Shown here one piece after another: positions 41,367 to 49,332 of a DNA stretch of 56,966 bases. The notes under the pieces are model-generated. The model made no database searches and had not been told where the DNA came from. It saw nothing but the letters and a program-made list of their open reading frames with translations. How positions within the stretch are numbered: position 1 is the first letter of the stretch; every line of letters starts with the position of its first letter. The position numbers and the translations under genes were made by a program. Source of the stretch: an uncultured Clostridia bacterium (GTDB taxonomy: Bacteria > Bacillota > Clostridia > Oscillospirales > Acutalibacteraceae); the NCBI GenBank assembly GCA_947652665.1, contig CANTDZ010000002.1:1-56966 (forward strand), read 5' to 3'.

Positions 41367-42122
41367 GTGAGAAAAATTTGTATAGTTTTCATGCTCCTTT
41401 TGGCTTTGGGCGGCATACGGGCCAGCGCGGAGGAGGCGTCCCGGCCCAACTTGGACAAAGCCGACCGCGTAACCCTGCGGCATGGCCGCACCACAGCCAG
41501 TATTTCCGATCCCCGGGACGTGGCCCGGCTGCGGGAGATGTTTGCCGCGCCCACCTACGAAAAAGGGGAGCCCAGCGGAGATTGGGACGGCTGGGAGTAT
41601 ATCTTGACCTGGCACGACGAGGAAGGTGAGCTGCTGGAGGAGTTCGCTGTGCTGACCCCTGCCTGCATCAGCTATAGGGATTATCACTGTAACCTCACAG
41701 GCGCAGAGCTGGATTTCCAATATTTCGAGCGCCTGCTCTTGCCCTATTATATGACGGAGGATTTGCACCCGCTGGTCCTGGCCCTTTTAGGTGAGCGGAT
41801 TATGCCGTCCGATTGCCCGGCGGACTGCTTCACCGTTGAGAAGGACGGCCGGAAGGCTTCTTTCACGGACGAGGAAACCATCCGGCAGTCTATAGAAATG
41901 GTGAAGGGTGTCCGGGTGCACACAGCCTGGGCCGACGGCACGGTTGACCCGGCGGGTTTTTACGTGCTTACATGGAGCAGCGATGGCACGAACGGCGAGC
42001 CTTTTGGAGAGACGCAGTTCTGGTACCGCGCGGAAGACGACATCTTTCTTGACGGCGGCTATGCCTGCACCTTGGCGTATGGGAAGATGGATACGGATTA
42101 CCTGGAGAGCTTGTTGGAATAA
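41367..42122 (+). CDS. exported protein with two copies of an unrecognised repeat domain
   Basis: A 251-residue protein with a signal peptide (about residues 1-21, cut after RASA) and two related domains of about 110 residues (25-135 and 145-250). Each holds a stretch like VTLRHG...ISDPRDVARLREMF, a central WEYILTWHDEEGE strand pair, and an end like YFERLL/YLESLL. I do not recognise the family. GTG 41367 follows AAAGGAGGG. The next gene, 15 nt away, is built from four such domains, so the two likely work together outside the membrane. Confidence 0.62.
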   Translation: MRKICIVFMLLLALGGIRASAEEASRPNLDKADRVTLRHGRTTASISDPRDVARLREMFAAPTYEKGEPSGDWDGWEYILTWHDEEGELLEEFAVLTPACISYRDYHCNLTGAELDFQYFERLLLPYYMTEDLHPLVLALLGERIMPSDCPADCFTVEKDGRKASFTDEETIRQSIEMVKGVRVHTAWADGTVDPAGFYVLTWSSDGTNGEPFGETQFWYRAEDDIFLDGGYACTLAYGKMDTDYLESLLE

Positions 42123-42137
42123 AAGGGAGACATTTTT

Positions 42138-43559
42138 GTGAAAAAAGCATGTTTTATTTTAATGCTACTTCTGGTTTTAAGCGGTTGCAGCCCTCAAGAA
42201 TCCGTAGAGCCCGCATCCCAGGCGGTCAGCGGCATATCCGGCGATGAGCTCTTGGGAGTAAGGGATGCCGCCAGCGTGGAAATCAATGGCGGTGATGCCT
42301 GGGGAGGGTCAAACATTCGAATAGACGACCCGGATGTTTTGCAAGAACTAACGGATATGGTCTGCACCCTCCATTATACAAAGGGCGAAAAGTATGTGCC
42401 CATGGTAGGGTGCGGCTATCGCATGGCTTGGTTTGATGCCAATAACAAGCCCCTTGCAAGCGTGGATTTGGGAACATCTACCATTTTATATGGGGATTAT
42501 TATTATGAGGTGGCCGATGGCCGTATTGAACTTTCCCGCCTGGAAGAGCTTCTGCAAGAGTACTGGCCCTTCCTCCGCATACGGCAAGATTGGGCCATCC
42601 TGCGGGACGAGGAGACGGGCGTCTCCATGAACCTGCCCGGGGGCGTGGTAGAGTGGCTGAACCAGCCCTTTGAGAAAGCGGGCCCCTCCGATGACAGCGT
42701 AAAAGGCTACACCCTGGAGTTGTACGATGAGAAGGGCGAATTGCTGACGCTGGTTGAGCACATCACGGCTACGGGTTTTTGTATGGACGGGAATCTTTAT
42801 AAAGCTGTTTATGAATCGGGCCCGGATGTGGAACAAATGGGCACCTTCCTAGCGGCGTCCCAGGGGGACGACGAGGCCCTGACTGCCCTGGACATCAAAG
42901 CCGTGACCATCGACAACAAAGAGCACACGGCCTACATAGAAGACCGGGACGTAATAAAAGAAGTAATTGCCATGTTTGCCGGCATGGAACGGGAAGAACT
43001 GTCGGAAGCCCTGTCCGAGGATTACTTTGATTACGATTTTGAAATCCAGTTTATTGAGGGCTTTAGCGAATGGTCCCTTTATAGCTGCCGGCTGTTTGGA
43101 AGCCATGTTGACGCTGTCCGGTTGAACGAGCTGGCAGAGACATCCCCGGTTGAGAGGGTATTCCCAGAGGACTACCTGTATTTTCACGACATCAACCATA
43201 TAGAATTGACGGGCATCGGCAAGACTGTAGAGATAAAAGGCGACGGGCCTTTATCCCAGGGGATGAACGGGCCGTCTTTGTCCGTCACAGAGATTTTTCG
43301 GGATCTGCGCGTAGAAGAGGCCGGGCCTGCGGAGGAAGGGACTCAAGAGGTCTTCTACACCATTGCATGGGTGGATGCTGCCGGGGATACCCGCCGGAAG
43401 ATTGAAATCTGCGCGGATAGCACGCTTTTGTATGACGGCTGCGCACACAGCATCGTATATGGCTATTTTGATACATCCGTTCTGCTAACCCTGCTGGAAG
43501 GGGACGGGAAGCTCCCCATGGCCTCGCCTTTACCCACGGGGATCGGACAAATAGGGTAA
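42138..43559 (+). CDS. lipoprotein with four copies of the same repeat domain
   Basis: A 473-residue lipoprotein: signal peptide with lipobox LSGC (Cys about 17), then about four domains of 100-110 residues, each with an ID/DPDVLQEL-type start, a W-F/Y-D central strand such as YRMAWFDANNKP or FYTIAWVDAAGD, and an aromatic-Tyr/Leu-Leu ending (RLEELL, VLLTLL). The pattern matches the preceding gene's two domains. No enzyme motif is visible. GTG 42138 follows AAAGGGAG. Function unknown; a surface-exposed binding or sensing role is a guess. Confidence 0.62.
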   Translation: MKKACFILMLLLVLSGCSPQESVEPASQAVSGISGDELLGVRDAASVEINGGDAWGGSNIRIDDPDVLQELTDMVCTLHYTKGEKYVPMVGCGYRMAWFDANNKPLASVDLGTSTILYGDYYYEVADGRIELSRLEELLQEYWPFLRIRQDWAILRDEETGVSMNLPGGVVEWLNQPFEKAGPSDDSVKGYTLELYDEKGELLTLVEHITATGFCMDGNLYKAVYESGPDVEQMGTFLAASQGDDEALTALDIKAVTIDNKEHTAYIEDRDVIKEVIAMFAGMEREELSEALSEDYFDYDFEIQFIEGFSEWSLYSCRLFGSHVDAVRLNELAETSPVERVFPEDYLYFHDINHIELTGIGKTVEIKGDGPLSQGMNGPSLSVTEIFRDLRVEEAGPAEEGTQEVFYTIAWVDAAGDTRRKIEICADSTLLYDGCAHSIVYGYFDTSVLLTLLEGDGKLPMASPLPTGIGQIG

Positions 43560-43595
43560 ATTTTCTAAAAACACGTCAAGATACCCAATTTGTAG

Positions 43596-43663
43596 TTGCA
43601 ATTTTCCGCCAGACAGGTTATAATCGATATAAGGCTGTAGGCTTGACCCCCGCGGGGTCAGGC
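43596..43663 (+). promoter_or_regulatory. promoter and leader hairpin of the aldolase gene
   Basis: TTGCAA (43596-43601), 17-nt spacer, TATAAT (43619-43624). The short leader forms TGACCCC (43644-43650)/GGGGTCA (43654-43660) with a 3-nt loop, 33 nt before the start codon. Confidence 0.72.
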
Positions 43664-43692
43664 AAAAATAAATCCCATTGGAGGAGATCTAC

Positions 43693-44559
43693 ATGAGTTT
43701 AGTTTCTGCAAAGGAAATGCTGCAAAAGGCAAAAGCCGGCAAGTATGCGGTAGGCCAGTTCAACATCAACAACCTGGAGTGGACAAAGGCCATCCTGCTC
43801 ACCGCGCAGGAGTGCAATTCCCCGGTCATCCTGGGCGTGTCCGAGGGCGCTGGCAAGTATATGTGCGGCTATAACACCGTGGTCGGCATGGTCAAGGGCA
43901 TGATCGAGACCCTGGGCATCACCGTGCCCGTGGCCCTGCACCTGGATCATGGCTCTTACGAGGGCGCGCTCAAGTGCATCGAGGCCGGCTTCTCTTCCGT
44001 TATGTTTGACGGCTCCCACTATCCCATCGACGAGAACATCGAGAAGACCAAGGAGATCATCCGCATCGCTGGCGAGAAGGGCATCTCCGTTGAGGCCGAA
44101 GTCGGCGCCATTGGCGGCGAGGAAGACGGCGTTGTAGGCGGCGGCGAAGTGGCCGACCCCGATGAGTGCAAGCAGATTGCCGATCTGGGCGTCGATATGC
44201 TGGCTGCCGGCATCGGCAACATCCACGGCGTATACCCCGAGAACTGGACAGGCCTGAACTTTGACGTCCTGGCCCAGATCCAGGAGAAGACCGGCACCAT
44301 GCCCCTGGTTCTCCATGGCGGCACGGGCATCCCGGAGGAAATGGTCAAGAAGGCCATCACCCTGGGCGTATCCAAGGTCAACGTGAACACTGAGTGCCAG
44401 CTGTCCTTCGCAGCAGCCACCCGCAAGTATATCGAAGAGGGCAAGGATCAGCAGGGCAAGGGCTTCGACCCCCGCAAGCTGCTGGCTCCCGGCACCGAGG
44501 CCATCAAGGCCACTGTCAAGGAAAAGATGGAGCTGTTCGGTTCCGTCGGCAAGGCTTAA
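43693..44559 (+). CDS. fba: class II fructose-bisphosphate aldolase
   Basis: A 288-residue zinc-dependent aldolase that splits fructose-1,6-bisphosphate. Metal and substrate motifs are VALHLDHGSYEGALKCI (His ligands), VEAEVGAIGGEEDG (Glu ligand region) and PLVLHGGTGIPEEMVKKAI. AAGINVN-type segments appear as VSKVNVNTECQL. Length fits the Firmicutes FbaA group. Codon bias is high, as in the GAPDH gene. ATG 43693 follows GGAGGAG. It stands alone with its own promoter and a weak terminator. Confidence 0.96.
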   Translation: MSLVSAKEMLQKAKAGKYAVGQFNINNLEWTKAILLTAQECNSPVILGVSEGAGKYMCGYNTVVGMVKGMIETLGITVPVALHLDHGSYEGALKCIEAGFSSVMFDGSHYPIDENIEKTKEIIRIAGEKGISVEAEVGAIGGEEDGVVGGGEVADPDECKQIADLGVDMLAAGIGNIHGVYPENWTGLNFDVLAQIQEKTGTMPLVLHGGTGIPEEMVKKAITLGVSKVNVNTECQLSFAAATRKYIEEGKDQQGKGFDPRKLLAPGTEAIKATVKEKMELFGSVGKA

Positions 44560-44572
44560 TCAAAAACAGGCG

Positions 44573-44597
44573 TGGCCCGCTATCCAGCGGGCCATTT
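44573..44597 (+). terminator. weak terminator after the aldolase gene
   Basis: TGGCCCGC (44573-44580)/GCGGGCCA (44587-44594) with only TTT after it. Confidence 0.6.
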
Positions 44598-44614
44598 CTA
44601 ATCAGGAGGCAAAT

Positions 44615-45172
44615 ATGGATATCCGCATACGCCCCGCCGTGCCGGAAGACGCCCGACCGCTTCTGGGCCTATACGCGCCCTACGTGGAAAAGACGGCCAT
44701 TACCTTCGAATACGACGTGCCCACCCTGGAGGAGTTCCGAAGCCGCATAGAAAGGACCCTGGCCCGGTACCCCTATCTTGTGGCAGAGCTGGACGGGGAA
44801 GCTGCCGGTTACGCATACGCAGGGCCGTTCCACACACGGGCGGCATATGCTTGGGCGGTGGAGACATCTATATACGTAAGCATGGAGAAGAAGCGCATGG
44901 GGCTGGGCGGCCGGCTGCACGAAGCCCTGGAAAGTGCCCTAAAGGCCCAAGGGTACTTGAACATGAACGCGTGCATTGCCACGCCCCTAAAAGAAGACGA
45001 GTACCTGACCCTGGACAGCGTACGTTTCCATGAGCGCCTGGGCTACCGCTGGGTAGGGGAATTCCGCCAGGTAGGCTATAAGTTCGGGCGGTGGTACAAC
45101 ATGGCGTGGATGGAGAAGCACATCGGCCCACACGGGGCGGCGCAGGAGATACGGATAGGAGGAAAAGTATGA
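44615..45172 (+). CDS. GNAT acetyltransferase, phosphinothricin-acetyltransferase-like
   Basis: A 185-residue GNAT protein. IRPAVPEDARPLLGLYAPYVEKTAITFEYDVP is the N-terminal signature of the PAT/Pat-YncA subgroup; EKKRMGLGGRLHEALESAL holds the acetyl-CoA pyrophosphate loop (RxxGxG/A, here RMGLGG); and FHERLGYRWVGEFRQVGYKFGRW is typical of that subgroup. The amine substrate is unknown, with methionine derivatives or phosphinothricin likely. Its stop overlaps the manA start by ATGA. Confidence 0.9.
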   Translation: MDIRIRPAVPEDARPLLGLYAPYVEKTAITFEYDVPTLEEFRSRIERTLARYPYLVAELDGEAAGYAYAGPFHTRAAYAWAVETSIYVSMEKKRMGLGGRLHEALESALKAQGYLNMNACIATPLKEDEYLTLDSVRFHERLGYRWVGEFRQVGYKFGRWYNMAWMEKHIGPHGAAQEIRIGGKV

Positions 45173-46131
45173 AAATCGAAAAGCTGGAACCGGCGTTCAA
45201 AGACTACCTGTGGGGCGGCGTAAAGCTGCGGGAAGCCTACGGGAAAAAGTGCGATTACGACAAGGTTGCGGAGAGCTGGGAGCTTTCTACCCACCCGGCG
45301 GGGCAAAGCCGCATTGTGGGCGGGGAGTTTGACGGGATGCCCTTAGGGGATTATGTAAAGCAGATGGGCCCCCAGGCCACAGGCACCAACTGTGAAAAAT
45401 TTGAAAACTTCCCTGTACTCATCAAGTTCATTGATGCCAAGGACCCCCTTTCCATCCAGGTGCACCCCAGCGACGAGTACGCCCTGGAAGTGGAAAAAGA
45501 GTACGGCAAAACCGAAATGTGGTACGTCATGGACTGCGAGCCCGGCGCGTCGCTGTACTTTGGCGTCAACCGGGAGGTAAGCCGGGAGGAGTTCGCCCAA
45601 AAGATCGCGGACAACACGCTCTTAGAGGTGCTCAACAAAGTGGACGTGCACCCTGGCGACGTGTTCTTCATCGAATCCGGCACCATCCACGCCATTGGCG
45701 GCGGCATCCTGATCTGCGAGATCCAGCAAAACTCCAACTGCACCTACCGGGTCTACGACTATGGCCGGGTAGGCGCCGACGGCAAGCCCCGCGAACTCCA
45801 CGTGGAGAAGGCTCTCGCCGTGTCAAAGCTGACGCCCTCGGACACCAGTGACAAGCAGGGGGCAGAGGAAAGCGTCCCCGGCGGCCGCGTGAAGCTGTTG
45901 GCGTCCTGCAAATATTTCACGACCCGGCGCTATAAAGTGGAAAGCGAAGTCACTTTGAAAATGGACGGCAGCACCTTTGCGTCCGTGGTGGTGACAGAGG
46001 GTTCCGGCGAGCTTTCGGGCCCGGAAAACGCAGTAGGCTTCGGGCCGGCGGACAGCTTGTTTGTACCGGCAGACGCGGGGGAGGTCACCCTGAAAGGGCC
46101 CTGCACGGCCGTTGTCACGACTATCGAATAA
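45169..46131 (+). CDS. manA: mannose-6-phosphate isomerase
   Basis: A 320-residue type I phosphomannose isomerase of the short Firmicutes form, interconverting mannose-6-P and fructose-6-P. Zinc-site motifs are IQVHPSDEYA and KTEMWYVMD, with ESGTIHAIGGGILICEIQQNS containing the conserved active-site stretch. ATG 45169 overlaps the GNAT stop and follows AGGAGG. It links mannose units to glycolysis next to the aldolase gene; mannose-specific uptake genes are not in the window. Confidence 0.95.
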   Translation: MKIEKLEPAFKDYLWGGVKLREAYGKKCDYDKVAESWELSTHPAGQSRIVGGEFDGMPLGDYVKQMGPQATGTNCEKFENFPVLIKFIDAKDPLSIQVHPSDEYALEVEKEYGKTEMWYVMDCEPGASLYFGVNREVSREEFAQKIADNTLLEVLNKVDVHPGDVFFIESGTIHAIGGGILICEIQQNSNCTYRVYDYGRVGADGKPRELHVEKALAVSKLTPSDTSDKQGAEESVPGGRVKLLASCKYFTTRRYKVESEVTLKMDGSTFASVVVTEGSGELSGPENAVGFGPADSLFVPADAGEVTLKGPCTAVVTTIE

Positions 46132-46163
46132 AACGGTGCTTTTTTCTAAATTCGATAGTTTTC

Positions 46164-46192
46164 TTGTATTTCTCCATCCGTTATGCTATAAT
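46164..46192 (+). promoter_or_regulatory. promoter of the PASTA/pseudokinase gene
   Basis: TTGTAT (46164-46169), 17-nt spacer, TATAAT (46187-46192). Confidence 0.75.
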
Positions 46193-46221
46193 GAATGCAA
46201 ATATGTCGTAGGGGGGTCAAC

Positions 46222-47850
46222 ATGGCCAGCAAACTTTGCATGAATTGCTTTGCAAGCTACCGTCCGGAGGTGGATGGCAGCTTCTGCCCGGAATGTTCCT
46301 GGGACAACAGCAAGCCCCAGGTCGCCGAGGGCCTGGGGCTGCAGACCGTGCTGGCCTCCCGGTACGTGGTGGGGCGGGTGCGCTCCATGAACAGCGAGGG
46401 CATCACCTACATGGCCCTGGACCGCACCACCCAAAAAACCGTGACCGTGCGGGAGTTTTTCCCGCGTCCCCTCACGTCCCGCAGGCAGGACCAGGCCATT
46501 GCGCCCCGGAAGGAAGACCAGAGCCTGTTCGACAAATACGCCGACGAGTTTTTAGAGCTGTCCAAGGGCGTCAGCCGCCTGCGGGAGCTGTCGGTGATCG
46601 AATCGGTGCTGGATATCTTCGAGGAAAACGGCACGGTCTACACGGTGTACCGCTACACCCCGACCGTTTCCCTGCGCAGCTATGTGAACAATAATGGCCA
46701 CTTGGGCTGGAACGAAGTCAACCGGATGTTCATGCCGGTGCTGACGGCCCTGGGGCTTATCAACTCTCTGGGCATCTCGCACCTGGGCATTTCGCCGGAC
46801 ACCCTGCGGGTGACCAAGGAGCACAACCTGATCCTCACCGGCTTCTGCATTAACGCGGCGCGCCGGGCGGGTTCGCCCATCCAGGCCGACTTGGACCCCG
46901 GCTGCGCGGCCATTGAGCAGTACAGCTCGAAAGCCCTGTGCGGCGAGGGCAGCGATGTCTACTCCCTGGCGGCGTCCATGCTGTTCGCGCTGACGGGCCA
47001 CACTCCCAAGGAGGCCCCCCGCCGCATTGACGATCCCCGCCTGCTCATCGCAAAGGACGTGCTCAAGGCCCTGCCGCCCTTCGCGGTGACGGCCATTGCC
47101 AACGCCCTGCAGGTCAAGCAGGGCCAGCGTACCGGCAGTTTCGAGCGGTTCCGCAGCGAACTTTCTGCCGCTCCCGCCCTGGTGGAGGAAATCGACCAGA
47201 CCGACGCCATCCGCCGCCTGCCGCCCATCAACATGAGCCTGCCCCAAAACCGGGGCCTGCCGCCGGTGGTGTGGCTCATCGGCTCCTGCGTAGTGACGCT
47301 GGTGGCGCTCATCATCGTAGCGTCGGCGTGGCTGGGGGACAGGGGGATGTCCTTTGGCGACCTGGGCCAGCTTTTCGACGGTACCGCCGCGTCCCAGTCC
47401 GTGGTGGAGGTGCCCAATATGCTCAACCAGAGCTACGACGACTGGGAAAAGAAAATCGCCGACGGCGAGTACGAGCTCCAGCTGAAGATATCCTCCCGGT
47501 CGTTCAGCAGCACCATTGAGGAGGGTAATATCATCAGTCAGAGCCCCTTTGCAGGGGAAAGCGTCCAGCCCGGCAGCACCATCGTGGTGACCGTGAGCAA
47601 AGGCGCAGCCACCCGTGTTCTGCCGGAATTCCGGGGCGTCAGCTTTGCCGATTTGCAGGAGCTTCTGACCAGCAACGGCTTTGTGCCCGTCCGCGAGGAG
47701 GAGGCCAGCGACGATGTTGATCCCGGCTACGTTATCCGCTACGTGGACCACGAAGTGGGGGATTCCCTGGACTACGGCTCGACCATCACCGTGGTTGTCA
47801 GCGCCGGCCCCGAACCGGCTTCGACGCCCGAAAGCACCCCAACCGAATAA
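46222..47850 (+). CDS. membrane protein with zinc ribbon, kinase-like and PASTA domains (probable pseudokinase)
   Basis: A 542-residue protein in four parts: a zinc ribbon (C6-x2-C9 ... C22-x2-C25), a protein-kinase-like domain (about residues 46-320), one membrane span (about 345-370) and two PASTA-like domains outside (about 395-530, VPNMLNQSYDDWEKKI, GNIISQSPFAGESVQPG). Catalytic residues are lost: the ATP-binding Lys is Arg (VTVREFFP, R76), the HRD motif reads HLG (SHLGISPDT), and DFG reads TGF. It is therefore probably a non-catalytic envelope sensor or scaffold related to PknB. A Ser/Thr/Pro-rich C-terminal tail ends it. A terminator follows. Confidence 0.8.
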   Translation: MASKLCMNCFASYRPEVDGSFCPECSWDNSKPQVAEGLGLQTVLASRYVVGRVRSMNSEGITYMALDRTTQKTVTVREFFPRPLTSRRQDQAIAPRKEDQSLFDKYADEFLELSKGVSRLRELSVIESVLDIFEENGTVYTVYRYTPTVSLRSYVNNNGHLGWNEVNRMFMPVLTALGLINSLGISHLGISPDTLRVTKEHNLILTGFCINAARRAGSPIQADLDPGCAAIEQYSSKALCGEGSDVYSLAASMLFALTGHTPKEAPRRIDDPRLLIAKDVLKALPPFAVTAIANALQVKQGQRTGSFERFRSELSAAPALVEEIDQTDAIRRLPPINMSLPQNRGLPPVVWLIGSCVVTLVALIIVASAWLGDRGMSFGDLGQLFDGTAASQSVVEVPNMLNQSYDDWEKKIADGEYELQLKISSRSFSSTIEEGNIISQSPFAGESVQPGSTIVVTVSKGAATRVLPEFRGVSFADLQELLTSNGFVPVREEEASDDVDPGYVIRYVDHEVGDSLDYGSTITVVVSAGPEPASTPESTPTE

Positions 47851-47854
47851 ATGC

Positions 47855-47885
47855 AGGCTGACTGGGTTCGCCCAGCCAGCCTTTT
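47855..47885. terminator. bidirectional terminator between the PASTA gene and ylbJ
   Basis: AGGCTGACTGGG/CCCAGCCAGCC around loop TTCG (47867-47870), T's at 47882. The converging ylbJ stop lies directly beside it. Confidence 0.85.
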
Positions 47886-48992
47886 CTATGCCGGTTCGTC
47901 CCGCCCGGCGACCAGCAGAAACGCGGCGCATAGCAGCAACAGGGACAGCCCCCCCGCCGCCGTGCCGGAGAGGGCTTGCACCTGCCGTTCGGCTACGGGG
48001 CCTAAAGTCTCCAGGGCACCCCCGGGGAGCCAAACGCCTAAAAGCCGGAAAATCCCGGCGGCCAGCAGCCCGTGGGCAAAGCGGGACAGGAAGAACCAGC
48101 GTTTTTTCAGAGGGAAGTCGCGGAACATAGCGAATACCTGCATATGCACGCACAGCCCCCCAAAGGCCAGGCCGAAAGCGTAAAGCTCAGGGCCCACGCG
48201 GAATTGGGCCGCATCGCCTACGCCGCCTGTGACCTCCAGCAGGAACGACAGCGCCGCAGCCGTCTCCGGCGGGGTGAGGGGCCCCAGCCTCGCCCAAAGC
48301 TGTACAGCCGCCTGATAGGCCCCTGTAGCGTGCAGGAGTGCGGAAAGCCCAGCAAAGCTTACAATGCAAGCGCACATAATCAAAACGCTGTGGGCCGCCC
48401 CCGAGACGGAGCGTATGACCGCCCCGCCTTCTTTTTTTACTGGGACGTGCCCCTTTGGCGGCACCCTGTCCCAAAAGCTGGTGGCGGCGCCCATTATTAG
48501 CCCCGCCAGCGTGACGGAGAAAAACAACAGCCATCCGGCCCGGTAGCTGCCCAGGACGCTGCCTCCCAGGTACGTCACCACGAAAGCCGTTCCGGGGCCT
48601 ACGCAGAAAAGCATCATGCGGCTTGCCTGCTGGCGGGTGATGCGTCCCTGTTCCAGCAGCAGCGAAACGCTCCGGGCGCCGGCGGGGTAGCCGCCTAAGA
48701 AGCTCATGAGGATGGGCGCGGCGCAGCAGCCGGGCAGGCGGAAGACCCACCGGGCCAGCGGGGCCAAGGGGGCCCCCAGGACATCCCCGGCGCTGGAAAG
48801 CACAATCAGCTGGCTAAGGGCCATAAAGGGGAACAGCGATGGCACCAGCACGGTCAGGCAGTAAAGGACGCTTTGGCGCACGCTGTTTTTTACCAAATCC
48901 GGGAAGGACAGCAGCGCCCATAGAAGGAAAAGCACCCCCATTGCCGCCAAAACCCCCGGCACCCGCCGCCAGACCCTTTGTACTATGCCCAT
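47886..48992 (-). CDS. ylbJ: sporulation integral membrane protein YlbJ
   Basis: A 368-residue polytopic protein (about eight spans) of the YlbJ family, made in the mother cell under sigma-E in B. subtilis and needed for spore cortex. Diagnostic stretches are CLTVLVPSLFPFMALSQLIV and ILMSFLGGYPAGARSVSLLLEQG, with MLFCVGPGTAFVVTYLGG; the nucleoside-transporter-like Gate motif fits. ATG 48992 follows GGAAGGGGGAG; a TTG six codons upstream is the alternative. It is divergent from yqfC, so both may be read in the mother cell. Confidence 0.92.
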   Translation of the reverse strand: MGIVQRVWRRVPGVLAAMGVLFLLWALLSFPDLVKNSVRQSVLYCLTVLVPSLFPFMALSQLIVLSSAGDVLGAPLAPLARWVFRLPGCCAAPILMSFLGGYPAGARSVSLLLEQGRITRQQASRMMLFCVGPGTAFVVTYLGGSVLGSYRAGWLLFFSVTLAGLIMGAATSFWDRVPPKGHVPVKKEGGAVIRSVSGAAHSVLIMCACIVSFAGLSALLHATGAYQAAVQLWARLGPLTPPETAAALSFLLEVTGGVGDAAQFRVGPELYAFGLAFGGLCVHMQVFAMFRDFPLKKRWFFLSRFAHGLLAAGIFRLLGVWLPGGALETLGPVAERQVQALSGTAAGGLSLLLLCAAFLLVAGRDEPA

Positions 48993-49099
48993 AGCCGCTC
49001 CCCCTTCCAAACCTCGTCCCTACAAGATATGGCGAAAACCCGTGATACATGCCACGCTGCGCACATAAATATAGGGCAGACAAGATCAGGAGGTATGCT

Positions 49100-49321
49100 A
49101 TGGAACTGGGAAAAGGCGGGCCGCTCATTACGCTGACGGGCAACCGGTCGGCGGTGGTAGACGGCTGTGACGGCATTATCGATTACGACGACGAGAAAAT
49201 CCTTTTGAAGGCAGGCAGGCTGACCGTGCGGTTCTGCGGACGGGGCCTGGCCCTGCGCCGCCTGACGGAGAATTCTGCCGTGATTGAGGGCTTTCTCTCG
49301 CAAGTCGAGTACAACTTTTAA
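49100..49321 (+). CDS. yqfC: sporulation protein YqfC (YabP/YqfC family)
   Basis: A 73-residue protein of the YabP/YqfC family: GPLITLTGNRSAVVDGCDGIIDYDDEKILLKAGRLTVRFCGRGLALRRLTENSAVIEG is the family's two-part beta pattern. YqfC is sigma-E-dependent in B. subtilis and probably acts with YqfD. Length is a little shorter than the usual 90-95 residues because the N-terminus is shortened here. ATG 49100 has CAGGAGG upstream. yqfD begins 11 nt after its stop. Confidence 0.9.
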   Translation: MELGKGGPLITLTGNRSAVVDGCDGIIDYDDEKILLKAGRLTVRFCGRGLALRRLTENSAVIEGFLSQVEYNF

Positions 49322-49332
49322 GGAGGGCTGTT

